Positions 45,761-54,835 of a stretch of 64,000 nt of DNA are shown in pieces. The stretch lies in the NCBI GenBank assembly GCA_963780175.1, contig CAWAAT010000002.1, positions 54,363 through 118,362 on the forward strand, read 5' to 3'. This stretch comes from Brooklawnia sp963780175. GTDB taxonomy: Bacteria > Actinomycetota > Actinomycetes > Propionibacteriales > Propionibacteriaceae. The notes beneath the pieces were generated by a model. The model saw nothing but the letters and a program-made list of their open reading frames with translations, did not search any database and had not been told where the DNA came from. How positions within the stretch are numbered: the stretch's first letter is position 1; each line of letters begins with the position of its first letter. A program made the translations under genes and the position numbers.

Positions 45761-46288
45761 TCAGGCCCGGCTGAAGGTAGCGGTGAACCCGTCGGGTTGG
45801 CGGGCGATCTCCGGCATGCCGTCGGGAAGGACGCCGAGGCGGACGATGCCGTTCCAGTAGCCGACGTCGCCGTAGTAGAGGACGAGGTCGCCGGTGGGCG
45901 CGTAGTAGCCGATGTCGTTGACCTCCGGGTCCGCACCGCCCGGGACGCCCCGGGTGCTCAGCGGACGGGGCAGGGTGGCGATCTTCTCGACGCGGTTGTA
46001 GTCGGCGAAGGTGAGGGTGAGCGGCAGTTGGGCCGCCAGGTCGCGCGCGGTGGGGTTGTCGGCCAGCGTGGCCGGGTAGGCGCGGCCGCCGATCGTGAGC
46101 GTGATGGCCACGGTGCCGCCGCCGCCCCCAGCCGCGGAACTGGCACTGGTAGTGGGCTGGGTTGAAGCGCCGCCCTCTCCCGCGGCGGGCCCTGGGGAGG
46201 CCGGCCCGGCCGCGCACGCGGCCACGCTCATGGTGCTGACGAGGGCGAACAGCCAGAGGCCCCGGCGGACGTGGCGGGGTGGGCGCAT
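45761..46288 (-). CDS. Cyclophilin-like fold lipoprotein
   Basis: 175 residues. AGGAGG precedes the ATG. A signal peptide ends in lipobox VAAC (MSVAACAAG), then a low-complexity linker, and a cyclophilin-like-2 domain: TLADNPTARDLAAQLPLTLTFADYNRVEKIATLPRPLS, DIGYYAPTGDLVLYYGDVGYWNGIVRLGVL. These single-domain proteins share the cyclophilin fold without isomerase residues. They occur beside aldo/keto reductases and carboxymuconolactone decarboxylase-like genes in many bacteria, matching this neighbourhood. Function is not established. It lies 92 bp downstream of the dehydrogenase gene, possibly in one operon. Confidence 0.82.
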   Translation of the reverse strand: MRPPRHVRRGLWLFALVSTMSVAACAAGPASPGPAAGEGGASTQPTTSASSAAGGGGGTVAITLTIGGRAYPATLADNPTARDLAAQLPLTLTFADYNRVEKIATLPRPLSTRGVPGGADPEVNDIGYYAPTGDLVLYYGDVGYWNGIVRLGVLPDGMPEIARQPDGFTATFSRA

Positions 46289-46380
46289 GCGATCCTCCTG
46301 AAGTCAGAAGCCAGGGCGGTAGACAGCCCGCCGCCCCGGCCAGGGTGAAGGGTCGGACGCCGCGGCGTCCGACCGGTCGG

Positions 46381-47405
46381 TCACGGCTGGAGCAGGACCT
46401 TGATGGCGCGGCGCTCGTCCATGGCCCGGTAGCCGTCGGCCGCCTGGTCGAGGGGCAGGGTGAGGTCGAACACCTTGCCGGGGTCGATCTGCCGCGTCCA
46501 GATCAGGTCGATGAGCTCGGGCAGGAACCGGCGGACCGGGGCGGGCCCGCCGTGCAGGTGCACCCCGGAGAAGAACAGCTCCATCCCCCGGCAGGGACAC
46601 GTCGTGGGAGACGCCGACGTAGCCGACGTGCCCGCCCGGCGCGGGTGGCGCGGATGGCCTGCATCATCGACTCCTGGGTGCCGACGGCCTCGATGGTCGA
46701 GTGGGCGCCGAGCCCGCCGGTGAGCTCCTTGACCCGCGCCACGCCCTCGTCGCCGCGCTCGGTGACGATGTCGGTGGCGCCGAACTCCCGCGCCAGCGCC
46801 TGACGGTCGGCGTGGCGGCTCATCGCGATGATCCGCTCCGCGCCCAGCTGCTTCGCGGCCAGCACGCCCAACAGCCCGACCGCGCCGTCGCCGACCACGG
46901 CGACGGTCTTCCCGGGCCCGACCTCGGCGGCGACGGCCGCGAACCAGCCGGTGCCGAGCACGTCGGAGGCGGCCAGCAGCGAGGGGACCAGGTCGGCGTC
47001 CGGCATGCCCGGCGTGGCCACCAGCGTGCCGTCGGCCAGGGGCACCCGCAGGTACTCGGACTGCGCGCCGGTCGCGGCGCCGGGCTGGCGCTGGACGCAG
47101 TGGGTCTGGTAGCCGGACCGGCAGATCTCGCAGGTGTTGTCGGAGGCGAAGAACGACCCGACCACGAAGTCGCCCACCGTGACGTTCTTCACGTCGGCGC
47201 CGACGGCCTCCACGATCCCGACGTACTCGTGTCCCATCGGGGTGGGTTCGGCGGTGGCGTCCGCGCCGCGGTAGGGCCACAGGTCCGACCCGCAGATGCA
47301 GGACGCCACCACCTTCAGGATCGCGTCCGTCGGCGCCACCACCTGGGGCACCTCACGCTCCTCGACCCGGACATCACCGGGCCCGTACATCACCACTCCA
47401 CGCAT
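46381..47405 (-). pseudogene. Zinc-dependent alcohol dehydrogenase (two frameshifts)
   Basis: About 340 codons of an MDR-type dehydrogenase. The N-terminal half is intact: MRGVVMYGPGDVRVEEREVP, CICGSDLWPYRG and MGHEYVGIVEAVGADV (catalytic-zinc Cys and His), CEICRSGYQTHC (structural zinc region), VAVVGDGAVGLLGVLAAKQLG. The frame changes near 46643 (after IRATRAG) and again near 46588 (after VSHDVSLPG), each mended by removing one base. The C-terminal frame then gives ELFFSGVHLHGGPAPVRRFLPELIDL...DERRAIKVLLQP. It is a homologue of the truncated copy at 38.2 kb. It is divergent from XRE copy 3 across 145 bp. Confidence 0.82.
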
Positions 47406-47550
47406 GCGCAGTCTCCTCGATCGATCGAATCGGGCTCACGCCCTGTGTCACGACCAGCATCGCGCGGACGCGGACCCTGGAGAAGTCACCCCTGTGAGGT
47501 GTACCGACAGGGCACCCCACGCCCACGGCGTCCGAACTACCGTGGACGCC

Positions 47551-48479
47551 GTGGACAACCGAGCCGAGGTACGCGAGTTCCTCACCACCCGCCGCGCGAA
47601 GATCACCCCGCAACAGGCCGGCATGCCCGTCGTCGGACAGCGCCGGGTGCCCGGACTGCGCCGCGGCGAGGTCGCCAGCCTCGCCGGGGTGAGCATCGAG
47701 TACTACGCCCGGCTCGAGCGCGGCCAGCTCGCCGGGGTGTCGGCCAGCGTCCTCGACGCCATCGCCCGCGCCCTGCAGCTGGACGCCGCCGAGCGGGAAC
47801 ACCTCTACGACCTGGCCCGCGCCGCCGACGGCAGCAGCCTGCTCGACCCGCCCTCGCGGACGCGGCGACAAGCCGTGGAAGCCGTCAGCCGCGGCTGCAG
47901 TGGATCCTCGACGCGATGCGCGACGCCCCCGCCATCATCGCCAACGGACGCGGCGACCTGCTCGCCGCGAACCACCTCGGCCGCGCCCTGTACAGCGACC
48001 TGTTCGCCGACCCCACCGGCAAGCCCAACTTCGCCCGGTTCACCTTCCTGGACCCGGCCGCCCGCCGCTTCTACCCCGACTGGGACTTCTTCGCCGACAT
48101 CACCGTCGCGAACCTGCGCACCGAGGCCGGACGCCACCCCCACGACCGCGCCCTGCACGAGCTCGTGGGGGAGCTGTCCACCCGCAGCGACGAGTTCCGC
48201 CGCCGGTGGAGCGCCCACGACGTCCGCATCCACACCTCCGGCACCAAGCACTTCCACCACAGCGTCGTCGGCGACCTGCACCTGGCCTACGAGACCGTCG
48301 ACCTGCGCGACGACACCGGCGTCGCGCTCACCGTCTACGCAGCCGAGCCCGGTTCGGCGTCCGAGCGGGCCCTCCGGCTGCTCGCCAGCTGGGCCGCTGC
48401 GACCATCGCCCCGGAGCGACCCGACGAAGGAACCGCCACGACCGGTCCGAACCGCTCCGACACTCGCGAGCGCCCCTGA
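47551..48479 (+). pseudogene. XRE-family regulator with MmyB-like domain (copy 3, one frameshift)
   Basis: GTG 47551 opens VDNRAEVREFLTTRRAKITPQQ, then the XRE helix-turn-helix (GLRRGEVASLAGVSIEYYARLERGQLAGVSASVLDAIARALQLDAAEREHLYDLAR). Near 47888, after RTRRQAVEAVS, the frame must change. The next frame gives the full MmyB-like domain (PRLQWILDAMRDAPAIIANGRGDLLAANHLGRALYSDLF to VYAAEPGSASERALRLLASWAA). The other two copies confirm the joined reading. It lies divergent from the zinc dehydrogenase, its likely target. Confidence 0.82.
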
Positions 48480-48480
48480 C

Positions 48481-49056
48481 TCAGGCTGCGTACCCCGTGG
48501 GGCGGATCACCCTCGCCGGCACACCGGCCACGATCGTGTTCGCCGGCACATCCTTGGTGACCACGGCACCGGCACCCACGATCGCCCCGTCGCCGATGTG
48601 GACCCCCGGCACGACCGTCACCGACGCCCCCAGCCACACCTTGCGGCCGACCACGATCGGCGCGGGAAGCATGTCGGCCCGTCGGCGTGGGTCGACCGCG
48701 TGGTTGAGCGTGGTCAGGGTACAGCCGTGTCCGATCAGCGACCCCTCGCCGATCGTGATCCCGCCGGAATCCTGGAAGCGGCAGCCGATGTTCACGAACA
48801 CGTGGGCGCCGAAGGAGAGATTCTTGCCGAACTCGCAGTGGAACGGCGGGAACACCGTGACGGAGGCGTCGACAGGGTGGCCTGTGAGCTCCTCGAGCAG
48901 TGCGCGGACCTCCTCCGGGGAGCGGTACCCGGTATTCAGGCGGGCCGTGATCTGGAACGCCTCCTGGGCCGCGCCGTGCATGAACCGGTGCGCCTCCGAG
49001 CCGCCCTCGATCAACTCGCCGCGGTTTACGTGTGCCAGGAATTCCTTCAGGTCCAT
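48481..49056 (-). CDS. Sugar O-acetyltransferase (maltose/galactoside acetyltransferase-like)
   Basis: A 191-residue LacA/Maa-type acetyltransferase using acetyl-CoA. The N-terminal helical region (FMHGAAQEAFQITARLNTGYRSPEEVRALL) is followed by a left-handed beta-helix of hexapeptide repeats (VFVNIGCRFQDSGGITIGEGSLIGHGCTLTTLNHAVDP, with catalytic His in LNH; VWLGASVTVVPGVHIGDGAIVGAGAVVTKDVPANTIVAGVPARVIR). It ends 1 bp from XRE copy 3 (convergent) and starts 4 bp before the cupin stop, so it is the last gene of a CMD-cupin-acetyltransferase operon. Confidence 0.9.
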   Translation of the reverse strand: MDLKEFLAHVNRGELIEGGSEAHRFMHGAAQEAFQITARLNTGYRSPEEVRALLEELTGHPVDASVTVFPPFHCEFGKNLSFGAHVFVNIGCRFQDSGGITIGEGSLIGHGCTLTTLNHAVDPRRRADMLPAPIVVGRKVWLGASVTVVPGVHIGDGAIVGAGAVVTKDVPANTIVAGVPARVIRPTGYAA

Positions 49057-49060
49057 GAGG

Positions 49061-49480
49061 TCAGCCTGTCACGCGCAGTGACGCGTGGGCAGAGGTGCAC
49101 TGCTCCTCGGTGACCGCTTCGAGCCAGGTGGTGGCGTCCCCCTGTTCGGGTGCGACGAGGAGCGCGAGGTGGCACATCAGGTGGTCGGTCGTGCCGCCGT
49201 GCCAGTGTTCCTCGCCGGGCGGCGTCCAGATCGTCTCCCCGGGGCGCAGGACGAGGACGCGTCCGTCGCGGGTGGCGACGAAGCCGACGCCGTCGGTGCA
49301 GTGCAGGGTCTGGCCGAGCGCGTGGCTGTGCCAGTGGGTCCGGGCACCGGGGGTGAAGCGGACATGGGCGACGACCAGACGTGACGGGTCGCTGCCGTCG
49401 GAGATGATGTCGACGTACACGTCGCCGGTGAAGGTGGCTGCGGGGCCCTTGCCGGTGGCCGGGATGGGGTACTTCTCCAT
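49061..49480 (-). CDS. Cupin-domain protein
   Basis: A 139-residue single-domain cupin. The first motif is VRFTPGARTHWHSHALGQTLHCTDG (metal-binding His/His/Gln region) and the second LRPGETIWTPPGEEHWHGGTTDHLMCHLAL (Glu/His). AAAGGAA precedes the ATG. Small cupins of this kind accompany carboxymuconolactone-decarboxylase-like proteins and may be dioxygenases or isomerases; the reaction is not known. It sits between the CMD and acetyltransferase genes with short gaps, which indicates an operon. Confidence 0.88.
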   Translation of the reverse strand: MEKYPIPATGKGPAATFTGDVYVDIISDGSDPSRLVVAHVRFTPGARTHWHSHALGQTLHCTDGVGFVATRDGRVLVLRPGETIWTPPGEEHWHGGTTDHLMCHLALLVAPEQGDATTWLEAVTEEQCTSAHASLRVTG

Positions 49481-49534
49481 GAATGATTCCTTTCGTGTGG
49501 CGCGGCGGCCGGACGCAGGGCGTCCGGCGGTGGG

Positions 49535-50290
49535 TCAGCTCGGAGGCAGGACCTCGTGCACGCAGGCGAGCGCGTTGAGCGTGCGCGGGTACCCGATCCA
49601 GGGCAACAGTTGGGTCGCGACGTCGATCAGGACGGCGCGGCCGTTGCCGACGTTGGCGTTCCCGGCGATGTGGCCCTTCAGCTGCGACTCGCAGCCGCCG
49701 AGGGCGCTCAGCATCGCGAAGGTGAGCAGCTCGCGGGTGGGCACGTCGAGCCCACCGCGGGTCCACGTGTCGCCGAAGCAGTTCGCGCTCAGGAACTCGT
49801 GGAGGTGTCTCTCGTCAGCCGGCGCGTTGTCGTAGCCGGCCTGGATCCGGTCGCCGAAGATGGCCGTCTGGAGGGCGAAGCCGGCCTCCCGGCGGGTCGT
49901 GGCCGTGGTGGTCGACTGGCCCTCCAGCGGCAGTTCGATTCCCCGCTCGGTCAGGACGTCGTTGGTGGCGTGCAGGAAGTCGAAGACCCGGGCCTGCCCG
50001 CAGTAGGGCACGGCGTGGTAGACGACCTCCTTGACCTCGACGGGGGAGACCCCGACGTTGAGGGCCGCACCGAGCATCACCCGGTATTCCGCCACCGCGC
50101 CCAGCGCGATCAGGGCAGCAAGGGTGACCTTCAGTCGCAGCTGGACCGGCAGGAGGCTTCGCGAGGCGACCTCGTCGAACGCGAAGTTGTCGAACACTTC
50201 CACGAACTCGGCGTCCGTCCGAGCAAGGGAGGAGGTGTGGGAACCGAACAGCATCGCGTGATTCGCGTGCGCGGCGTCGGTGGTGGGCAT
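49535..50290 (-). CDS. Carboxymuconolactone-decarboxylase-family protein (two CMD domains)
   Basis: 251 residues from ATG 50290 with a strong GGAGGAG site. It has two CMD/AhpD-like halves: SLLPVQLRLKVTLAALIALGAVAEYRVMLGAALNVGVSPVEVKEVVYHAVPYCG and LDVPTRELLTFAMLSALGGCESQLKGHIAGNANVGNGRAVLIDV. No CxxC/CxxH pair typical of AhpD peroxidases is visible, so it may be a decarboxylase-like or binding protein. It is the first gene of the three-gene minus-strand operon. Confidence 0.85.
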   Translation of the reverse strand: MPTTDAAHANHAMLFGSHTSSLARTDAEFVEVFDNFAFDEVASRSLLPVQLRLKVTLAALIALGAVAEYRVMLGAALNVGVSPVEVKEVVYHAVPYCGQARVFDFLHATNDVLTERGIELPLEGQSTTTATTRREAGFALQTAIFGDRIQAGYDNAPADERHLHEFLSANCFGDTWTRGGLDVPTRELLTFAMLSALGGCESQLKGHIAGNANVGNGRAVLIDVATQLLPWIGYPRTLNALACVHEVLPPS

Positions 50291-50730
50291 GGGTCTCCTC
50301 CTGGTCAGAACGATTGTGGGAGCCGCCGGCGTGACGGTCCTCTCATCGTTCGTACTGTTCCTATGCAACGCGGTTCCGCCGAGCCGAACAAGCTCACGTT
50401 GGTGCGGGTACTGCCAGTACCCCCCAGACTCGTCGCAAGTCCGCCCAGTGGGATCGAGGCGTCGGGCGTCCCCAACGAGGCGAGCGATGCGTAGAGCCAG
50501 GTACGCCCCTCGCCGGCGCTGACCTCCCCGGCCGGCCCCATGCCGCCACCACCAGGCCGGCCAACTCCACCTCAACTTCCTGGATGTCGTCCACACGAAA
50601 CCCGCACGCCGCCGGACAACCCTCGTCGGGGTCACATTCAATACGGCCGGCTGGGCCATTCCGTGGGGAACACGACGTGAGCGCAGCTCCGGTGCAACCG
50701 GAGCCACGCAAAGTGATCACACCAGTGACC
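50291..50730. other. Gene-free stretch
   Basis: 440 bp between the CMD-family gene and the end of the AlbA_2 regulator. Frames on both strands give Pro/Arg-rich translations without motifs or ribosome sites. No clear terminator was seen. Confidence 0.4.
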
Positions 50731-52491
50731 TCACGACGGCTCTCCGACGTAGCGGTAGTAGAAGCCTGTGCCGCGCCGGGAGGCACGGGACGGGGCCAGG
50801 ACGCCGTCTTCTTCCAACCGTTTGAGGACCGTGCCGACGTTGCTGGCGTAGGCACCGACGAGGCTGGCCAACTCGGTGGAACTGATCCGTCCGCGGGCCT
50901 TGGCGTAGGAGGCCGCGACTCGTTCGCGGCTGGGCCACACGCGGGTCCGGGTCAGCTGCTCGTCGAAGCGACGCAGGAGATCGGCGCAGGTGCGGCTGAG
51001 CCGCCACACCGGGTCCGTGCCATCAGGGCTTCCGGTGATTGTCTCGATGATCGGCGCACCCAGGATCGAGGCCCTGGACAGCTTGGTGAGCGCACCTGAG
51101 GCCGCCGAAACGGTGTCCTGGATCGTGGTCGCTGCCCGCAGCGGGTCGATCCATCCGGTCCCCACCAGCTGTCGCAGGATCAGCAGCGAGTTCAGGTCGT
51201 CTGCCTCGTTGGCAGGGTCTATGGAGTGGAGCCACTGGATCCAGCCGACGTCCAGGTCGTCGCCGATCAATTCGGCCCGGACGTAGGGTCCCGGGACCTC
51301 CTCGATCACTGGCGCGGGATGCCCGACGCTGACCATGTCGGCGACCATGCGGTCCACACCGATTCCCTCGCGTTCCGCCACCCGCAAGGCAGCGAGCAGT
51401 TCGGTGAGGGCCCGGTTCCGGGAGCGTGACGGGTGGGTGATGATGTTGTCTGTCGTGACGCCTCCGATGAACCCGCCGGGGCTGGTCACTCGCAGTAGCC
51501 GGCCCACGTGCTCCACCAGGGTCGGCTCCGAGACGCCCCATTCACGGTGGGCGACACCGTTGACGATCGCTTCACGGGCGGCGCGTCGAGGGATCTCGCG
51601 CTGCTGCCCGATGACCAGGCCGCGCTGGACGTGGATCGTGGGCGTGTTGGCATCGACGGCTTGGAAGACTTCGATCAGTTCCTCGATCAGGGACCGATCC
51701 GGTCTGCGGAGGCGGCTCAGCGAATCGCCTCCCGCCTGAGCACGTCGCACATAGTCGAGTCCGGGATCTCCGCGTCCCACGAAGGCAATCGCACCCGCAT
51801 TGGTCAGCCGGCCTCCGGGGGACACCACGTTGAGCCGCCGCAACAAGCTCCTGTCGGTGTCGGCAGCCAACTCCTCTGAATGCTCCTCCCCGGAGGCGCG
51901 CAGCAGCTCGCGCGCCAACTCCAGAGCCAACGGACGGACGGCCTCGACGGGCACGGTCGACTCCTCGCTCGACCAGTCGGAGTGGAGGTCGGCCATACGA
52001 CGCGCATGCCAAGTGTGAGCGTCAATCTCGACGCAATTGGTGCCCACCCGCCAGCGGATCTTCCCGTTGACCCGGATGGGCTCCAGCGCTTGCGGGGCAC
52101 GCAGCACCAGAAGCCGCCGACCCGCGATCTCGTGGGTCGCGATGTCGACGGTCAGGGCCTTGCCCGACAACTCCCACATGCGGTGCCGCAACCACTCGGC
52201 CTCCAGGTCGGTGCCGATCAACTGGCCGTCGTCGGACACCCCGACGATCAGGGCGCCACCACCGGGCGTGTTCGCCATGCAGGCTGCTGCCGCCGCAAGC
52301 TCCTGCGCGGCCTCCTGGTTGCGAGGACTACTGGGCCCGATGTTGCCCTGGCGATCACGGCGGCCATGCTCCTCCTTGAGGTCCACATACTGCCGCTCCA
52401 CAGCGTCATCGATGACCTTCCCGTCTGCCAGGGCCGCAAGGATGACCTGCACTTCAGTCTGGATCGGATCAGCGCCGAAAAGTATGGGCAT
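50731..52491 (-). CDS. AlbA_2/Schlafen-like ATP-binding DNA regulator
   Basis: 586 residues with GGAAGGGGG before the ATG. The N-terminal AlbA_2 (Schlafen AAA-4-type) domain contains VDLKEEHGRRDRQG, AAAAACMANTPGGGALIVGVSDDGQLIGTDLEAEWLRHR and RVNGKIRWRVGTNCVEID. The middle has an HATPase-like C-terminal module of this family (REAIVNGVAHREWGVSEPTLVEHVGRLLRVTSPGGF, NRALTELLAALRVAEREGIGVDRMVADM). A winged helix ends it (SSTELASLVGAYASNVGTVLKRLEEDGVLAP). Such proteins are often found in mobile or defence regions, with unclear targets. Inverted TCATAA/TTATGA sites lie upstream. Confidence 0.82.
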   Translation of the reverse strand: MPILFGADPIQTEVQVILAALADGKVIDDAVERQYVDLKEEHGRRDRQGNIGPSSPRNQEAAQELAAAAACMANTPGGGALIVGVSDDGQLIGTDLEAEWLRHRMWELSGKALTVDIATHEIAGRRLLVLRAPQALEPIRVNGKIRWRVGTNCVEIDAHTWHARRMADLHSDWSSEESTVPVEAVRPLALELARELLRASGEEHSEELAADTDRSLLRRLNVVSPGGRLTNAGAIAFVGRGDPGLDYVRRAQAGGDSLSRLRRPDRSLIEELIEVFQAVDANTPTIHVQRGLVIGQQREIPRRAAREAIVNGVAHREWGVSEPTLVEHVGRLLRVTSPGGFIGGVTTDNIITHPSRSRNRALTELLAALRVAEREGIGVDRMVADMVSVGHPAPVIEEVPGPYVRAELIGDDLDVGWIQWLHSIDPANEADDLNSLLILRQLVGTGWIDPLRAATTIQDTVSAASGALTKLSRASILGAPIIETITGSPDGTDPVWRLSRTCADLLRRFDEQLTRTRVWPSRERVAASYAKARGRISSTELASLVGAYASNVGTVLKRLEEDGVLAPSRASRRGTGFYYRYVGEPS

Positions 52492-52510
52492 CGTCCCCCT
52501 TCCCGTCTGA

Positions 52511-52570
52511 TCATAATTTCGGATGCCTCAAACTTATGACCGGTGCGGCTCGAGTGCAAGTCCTCATAAG
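52511..52570 (-). promoter_or_regulatory. TTATGA/TCATAA half-sites upstream of the AlbA_2 regulator
   Basis: TCATAA (52511-52516), CTTATGA (52533-52539) and TCATAAG (52564-52570) are half-sites in alternating orientation in the 80 bp before the gene. A minus-strand promoter TTGCAC-17 bp-TAAGTT overlaps them. Autoregulation by the gene's own winged helix is inferred. Confidence 0.45.
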
Positions 52571-52571
52571 C

Positions 52572-52660
52572 CAGAGTTGTCTAGGTGAAGGTAGATGACC
52601 CGGGCGTCGACCAGGATCGGGCTCGGGAGGTGGTCGGTCAGCGCTTCGAGGGCCCAGCGA
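52572..52660 (-). pseudogene. Fragment of an AbiEii-like nucleotidyltransferase gene
   Basis: The minus strand reads ALEALTDHLPSPILVDARVIYLHLDN, close to ALEALTDHLPSLILVGAQAVYHHTGE at the N-terminus of the gene at 61582-62398; the DNA is nearly the same over about 60 bp. It is a short remnant fused to an SGNH-hydrolase fragment. Confidence 0.6.
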
Positions 52661-53262
52661 GCCGGTCTCGGACCACCGAATCAGGCCGTGAGATGCACAG
52701 GCCGTACGACATGAGCTGGTTGCCGAAGACGCTGACGGGGTTCACGGCGAGGTCACCGAGACAAGCCTCGGCCATCAGGGTCCGGACGTAGTTCACGTCG
52801 TTTCCGCCGATAGTGATAGTCACCAGGTCGGTGTCGGTCGCCACCGAATCTAGGTGCAGTGGTGTGAGGCAAGTCGAGCCGTCAAGACTCCACATCAGCT
52901 GGCGAGTGGAAGCGAAGTTTTGGGATGGATGCTCCGCCGCAGCCTGCGTTGGTGAGCTGCAGATCCAGCGTGTCCGCCACCAAGGACGCGTAGGCGAGGG
53001 TGCTGCGACCACACCGGTCAGTTGGGTCGGCAGCTCCGATACCGGCAACTGCCGCGTAAGAGCTGCCGAGTGCGACGTAAGTAGGTGTCGCTGGGATCGA
53101 GGAGGGGTGCGGTGGCCGCATGGCGGGGCTGGCGATCAGAGCGGTTCCAGAGGCTGCTGCGACGGCGGTCGCCATCAAGAGCCGGAAGGGACGGAGCCAT
53201 GCGGGCATTGCAAGGTTCTTGGACACAACGAGCAATCCCTTGTTCAGTGGAACTCGAATCAC
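52661..53262 (-). pseudogene. SGNH-hydrolase gene fragment (frameshifted, C-terminally truncated)
   Basis: ATG 53262 starts MIRVPLNKGLLVVSKNLAMP with a signal-like region (LMATAVAAASGTALIASP). Block I is TYVALGSSYAAVAGIG, then QLTNAGCGGASI. After a frame change near 52900 the oxyanion block appears (DLVTITIGGNDVNYVRTLMAEACLGD), and homology stops near 52690. The C-terminal catalytic His region is absent. Block I reads GSS rather than GDS. It ends by joining an unrelated nucleotidyltransferase fragment, so this is debris from at least two genes. Confidence 0.75.
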
Positions 53263-53480
53263 GATTCGAGTTGTGGATACGCGGAGCCGACCGCCCCATG
53301 CTTCGTTCGAGCGCTGGGGGAGGTAGACGCCCGGAGACCCGCACTCGGCGCATCGAGCAGCTCACCGAAGACCTCGCCCAGGGCAAGACCCTCTACCCGG
53401 CGCCGACGAAAACGTCCGGGACCTTAGGTCACGGTCACAAGATCGATCTACGACAAGGAATGGCGTGTGCCACTTGTATG

Positions 53481-54143
53481 TCAGGTGGAGCGGTTCACGC
53501 CAACGCGGGGACACCATTGTGCGACCGGACAGGTCGAACACAGCGGCGTTCGAGCGACGCACACCTGCATACCCAGTTGGATGAGGTACTCGTGAGCGTG
53601 CTGCTTACGGCCGTCCGGCACGACCACGGCGAGCTCGTCGGCCGTGGCCTCGGCGGTCGTGGTGGCGACCCAGCCGAGCCGGTTGACGACCCGGTGAACG
53701 TGAGTGTCTACGCCGACGGTCGGGGTGTCATGCAGGAAGTTCATCGTGAGGTCCGCGCACTTGCGTCCGATCCCGGGAAGCGCCATCAACTGATCATGGT
53801 CCGCCGGTACATGTCCGCCGTGAAGGTCGAGGATGTCCCGCGCCATGCGCGGCAGCAGCGCTGCCTTCCGGTTGTAGTGCGCAACCGGCTTGATGAGTGC
53901 GACTAGGTCTTCGGGCGGCATTGCGGCGAGGGCCTCGAACGAGTCCGCCACCTCGTACAACGCAACCGCAGCCCGAATCACCCGCTCGGAACGAGTCATC
54001 GTTGAAAGCGCGACGCTCGTGATCATTCGGTATTCGGTAGCGCTCAGCCCGTTCGTCATCCACGGATCGTCGCTGTGGGCGAACGTCGGGTACGTCGTGG
54101 CAAGTGTCGCGAGTGCGGCTGTGACGTCCTCTTCTCTCCCCAT
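53481..54143 (-). CDS. nth: Endonuclease III (DNA glycosylase/AP lyase)
   Basis: A 220-residue base-excision-repair enzyme that removes oxidised pyrimidines and nicks the abasic site. The helix-hairpin-helix is LMALPGIGRKCADLTMNF (catalytic Lys), followed by VGVDTHVHRVVNRLGW (catalytic Asp). The C-terminal iron-sulfur cluster ligands are C-x6-C-x2-C-x5-C (CVARTPLCSTCPVAQWC). The N-terminal part (YRMITSVALSTMTRSERV) has the usual helices. It lies beside an integrase remnant, so this copy could be an accessory paralogue. Confidence 0.88.
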   Translation of the reverse strand: MGREEDVTAALATLATTYPTFAHSDDPWMTNGLSATEYRMITSVALSTMTRSERVIRAAVALYEVADSFEALAAMPPEDLVALIKPVAHYNRKAALLPRMARDILDLHGGHVPADHDQLMALPGIGRKCADLTMNFLHDTPTVGVDTHVHRVVNRLGWVATTTAEATADELAVVVPDGRKQHAHEYLIQLGMQVCVARTPLCSTCPVAQWCPRVGVNRST

Positions 54144-54361
54144 TCCGCGCAGGATATCAGCGGCGATGCTCCGAGGCTGAACGCAGCATCAACACCCCTT
54201 TCGCTCACGCGTCACCGGGTGCCGGGAGCGACCTTCGACAAGCCTTTGGGCTTGCGGCATTTCGCCAAGTCATTGCCACCATCTGGGTCCACCTGTTGCC
54301 GACTGGTCGAAGTAGCGGGGACCCACGGTCGCTGCGTGCACCCAGCAGCAGGCGCGGCGCC

Positions 54362-54583
54362 TCAACCTCCCGGACCTGACGGTCCGGGAGGTTCCCACTC
54401 GCCGCGGCTGATCATTCGTTCCTGGTCGACCAGCCATCCTTCGGCGTCGATCCGGGCGGCGAAGGTGATCGGGGCACTGTGCCGGCCACCGTCGGGGCCG
54501 GTGTAGCGCGCCCGGTACCGCCCACTCGGCAGCTGGCCGACCTCACCGAAGCCGCGCTTGACCTTGGCCCGTGGTCTACCCAT
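54362..54583 (-). pseudogene. Tyrosine-integrase N-terminal fragment
   Basis: ATG 54583 with a GGGAGGGG site opens MGRPRAKVKRGFGEVGQLPSGRYRARYTGPDGGRHSAPITF, the AP2-like arm-DNA-binding domain of actinobacterial phage and island tyrosine integrases. TFAARIDAEGWLVDQERMISRGEWEPP follows. A stop comes 73 codons in, before the core-binding and catalytic domains, which are not found downstream. The promoter side faces the att-like repeat at 54631-54835, whose GTGGGGAAT motifs are plausible arm sites for such a domain. Confidence 0.8.
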
Positions 54584-54630
54584 GGTGCGCCCCTCCCGTC
54601 ACGCTCCGTAACGGGCACGCGGACGCTTGG

Positions 54631-54835
54631 GTGGACACTGGGCGACGCCAACGACGTTCCCCACGCCCCGGATGTCGTGGGGAATACGTGGGGACGTGGG
54701 GAATGGGAGGCCTCTGAAGGCCATCCGTGTCCATGGGAGTCCACAACTGAGAAGGACCGAAGTCCTTGTCAGAGGGGATTTGATGTAGTCAGGGGACCAT
54801 ACATCGTTGTGCGCGAGAGAGGAGTTGAACCTCTC
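54631..54835. repeat. att-like direct repeat A (tRNA-Leu 3' end plus integrase arm sites)
   Basis: About 205 bp nearly identical to 61193-61397. It holds GTTCCCCAC (54656) and three GTGGGGA(AT) copies (54677, 54688, 54696), then a tail at 54810-54834. On the minus strand the tail reads as a tRNA T-arm and acceptor (AGAGG-TTCAACT-CCTCT, CTCGCGCA), matching the end of a tRNA-Leu. The rest of a tRNA is not present. Best read as one attachment end of an integrated element. Confidence 0.75.

Noticed and set aside
47900..49081. Long plus-strand frame across XRE copy 3 and the acetyltransferase
   Set aside because: Arg/Pro-rich shadow; genuine motifs lie in the other frames and on the other strand.
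54212..54300. Minus-strand tail VDPDGGNDLAKCRKPKGLSKVAPGTR with a stop at 54212
   Set aside because: It looks protein-like but is too short, has no start or neighbouring homology, and I cannot link it to the integrase fragment.
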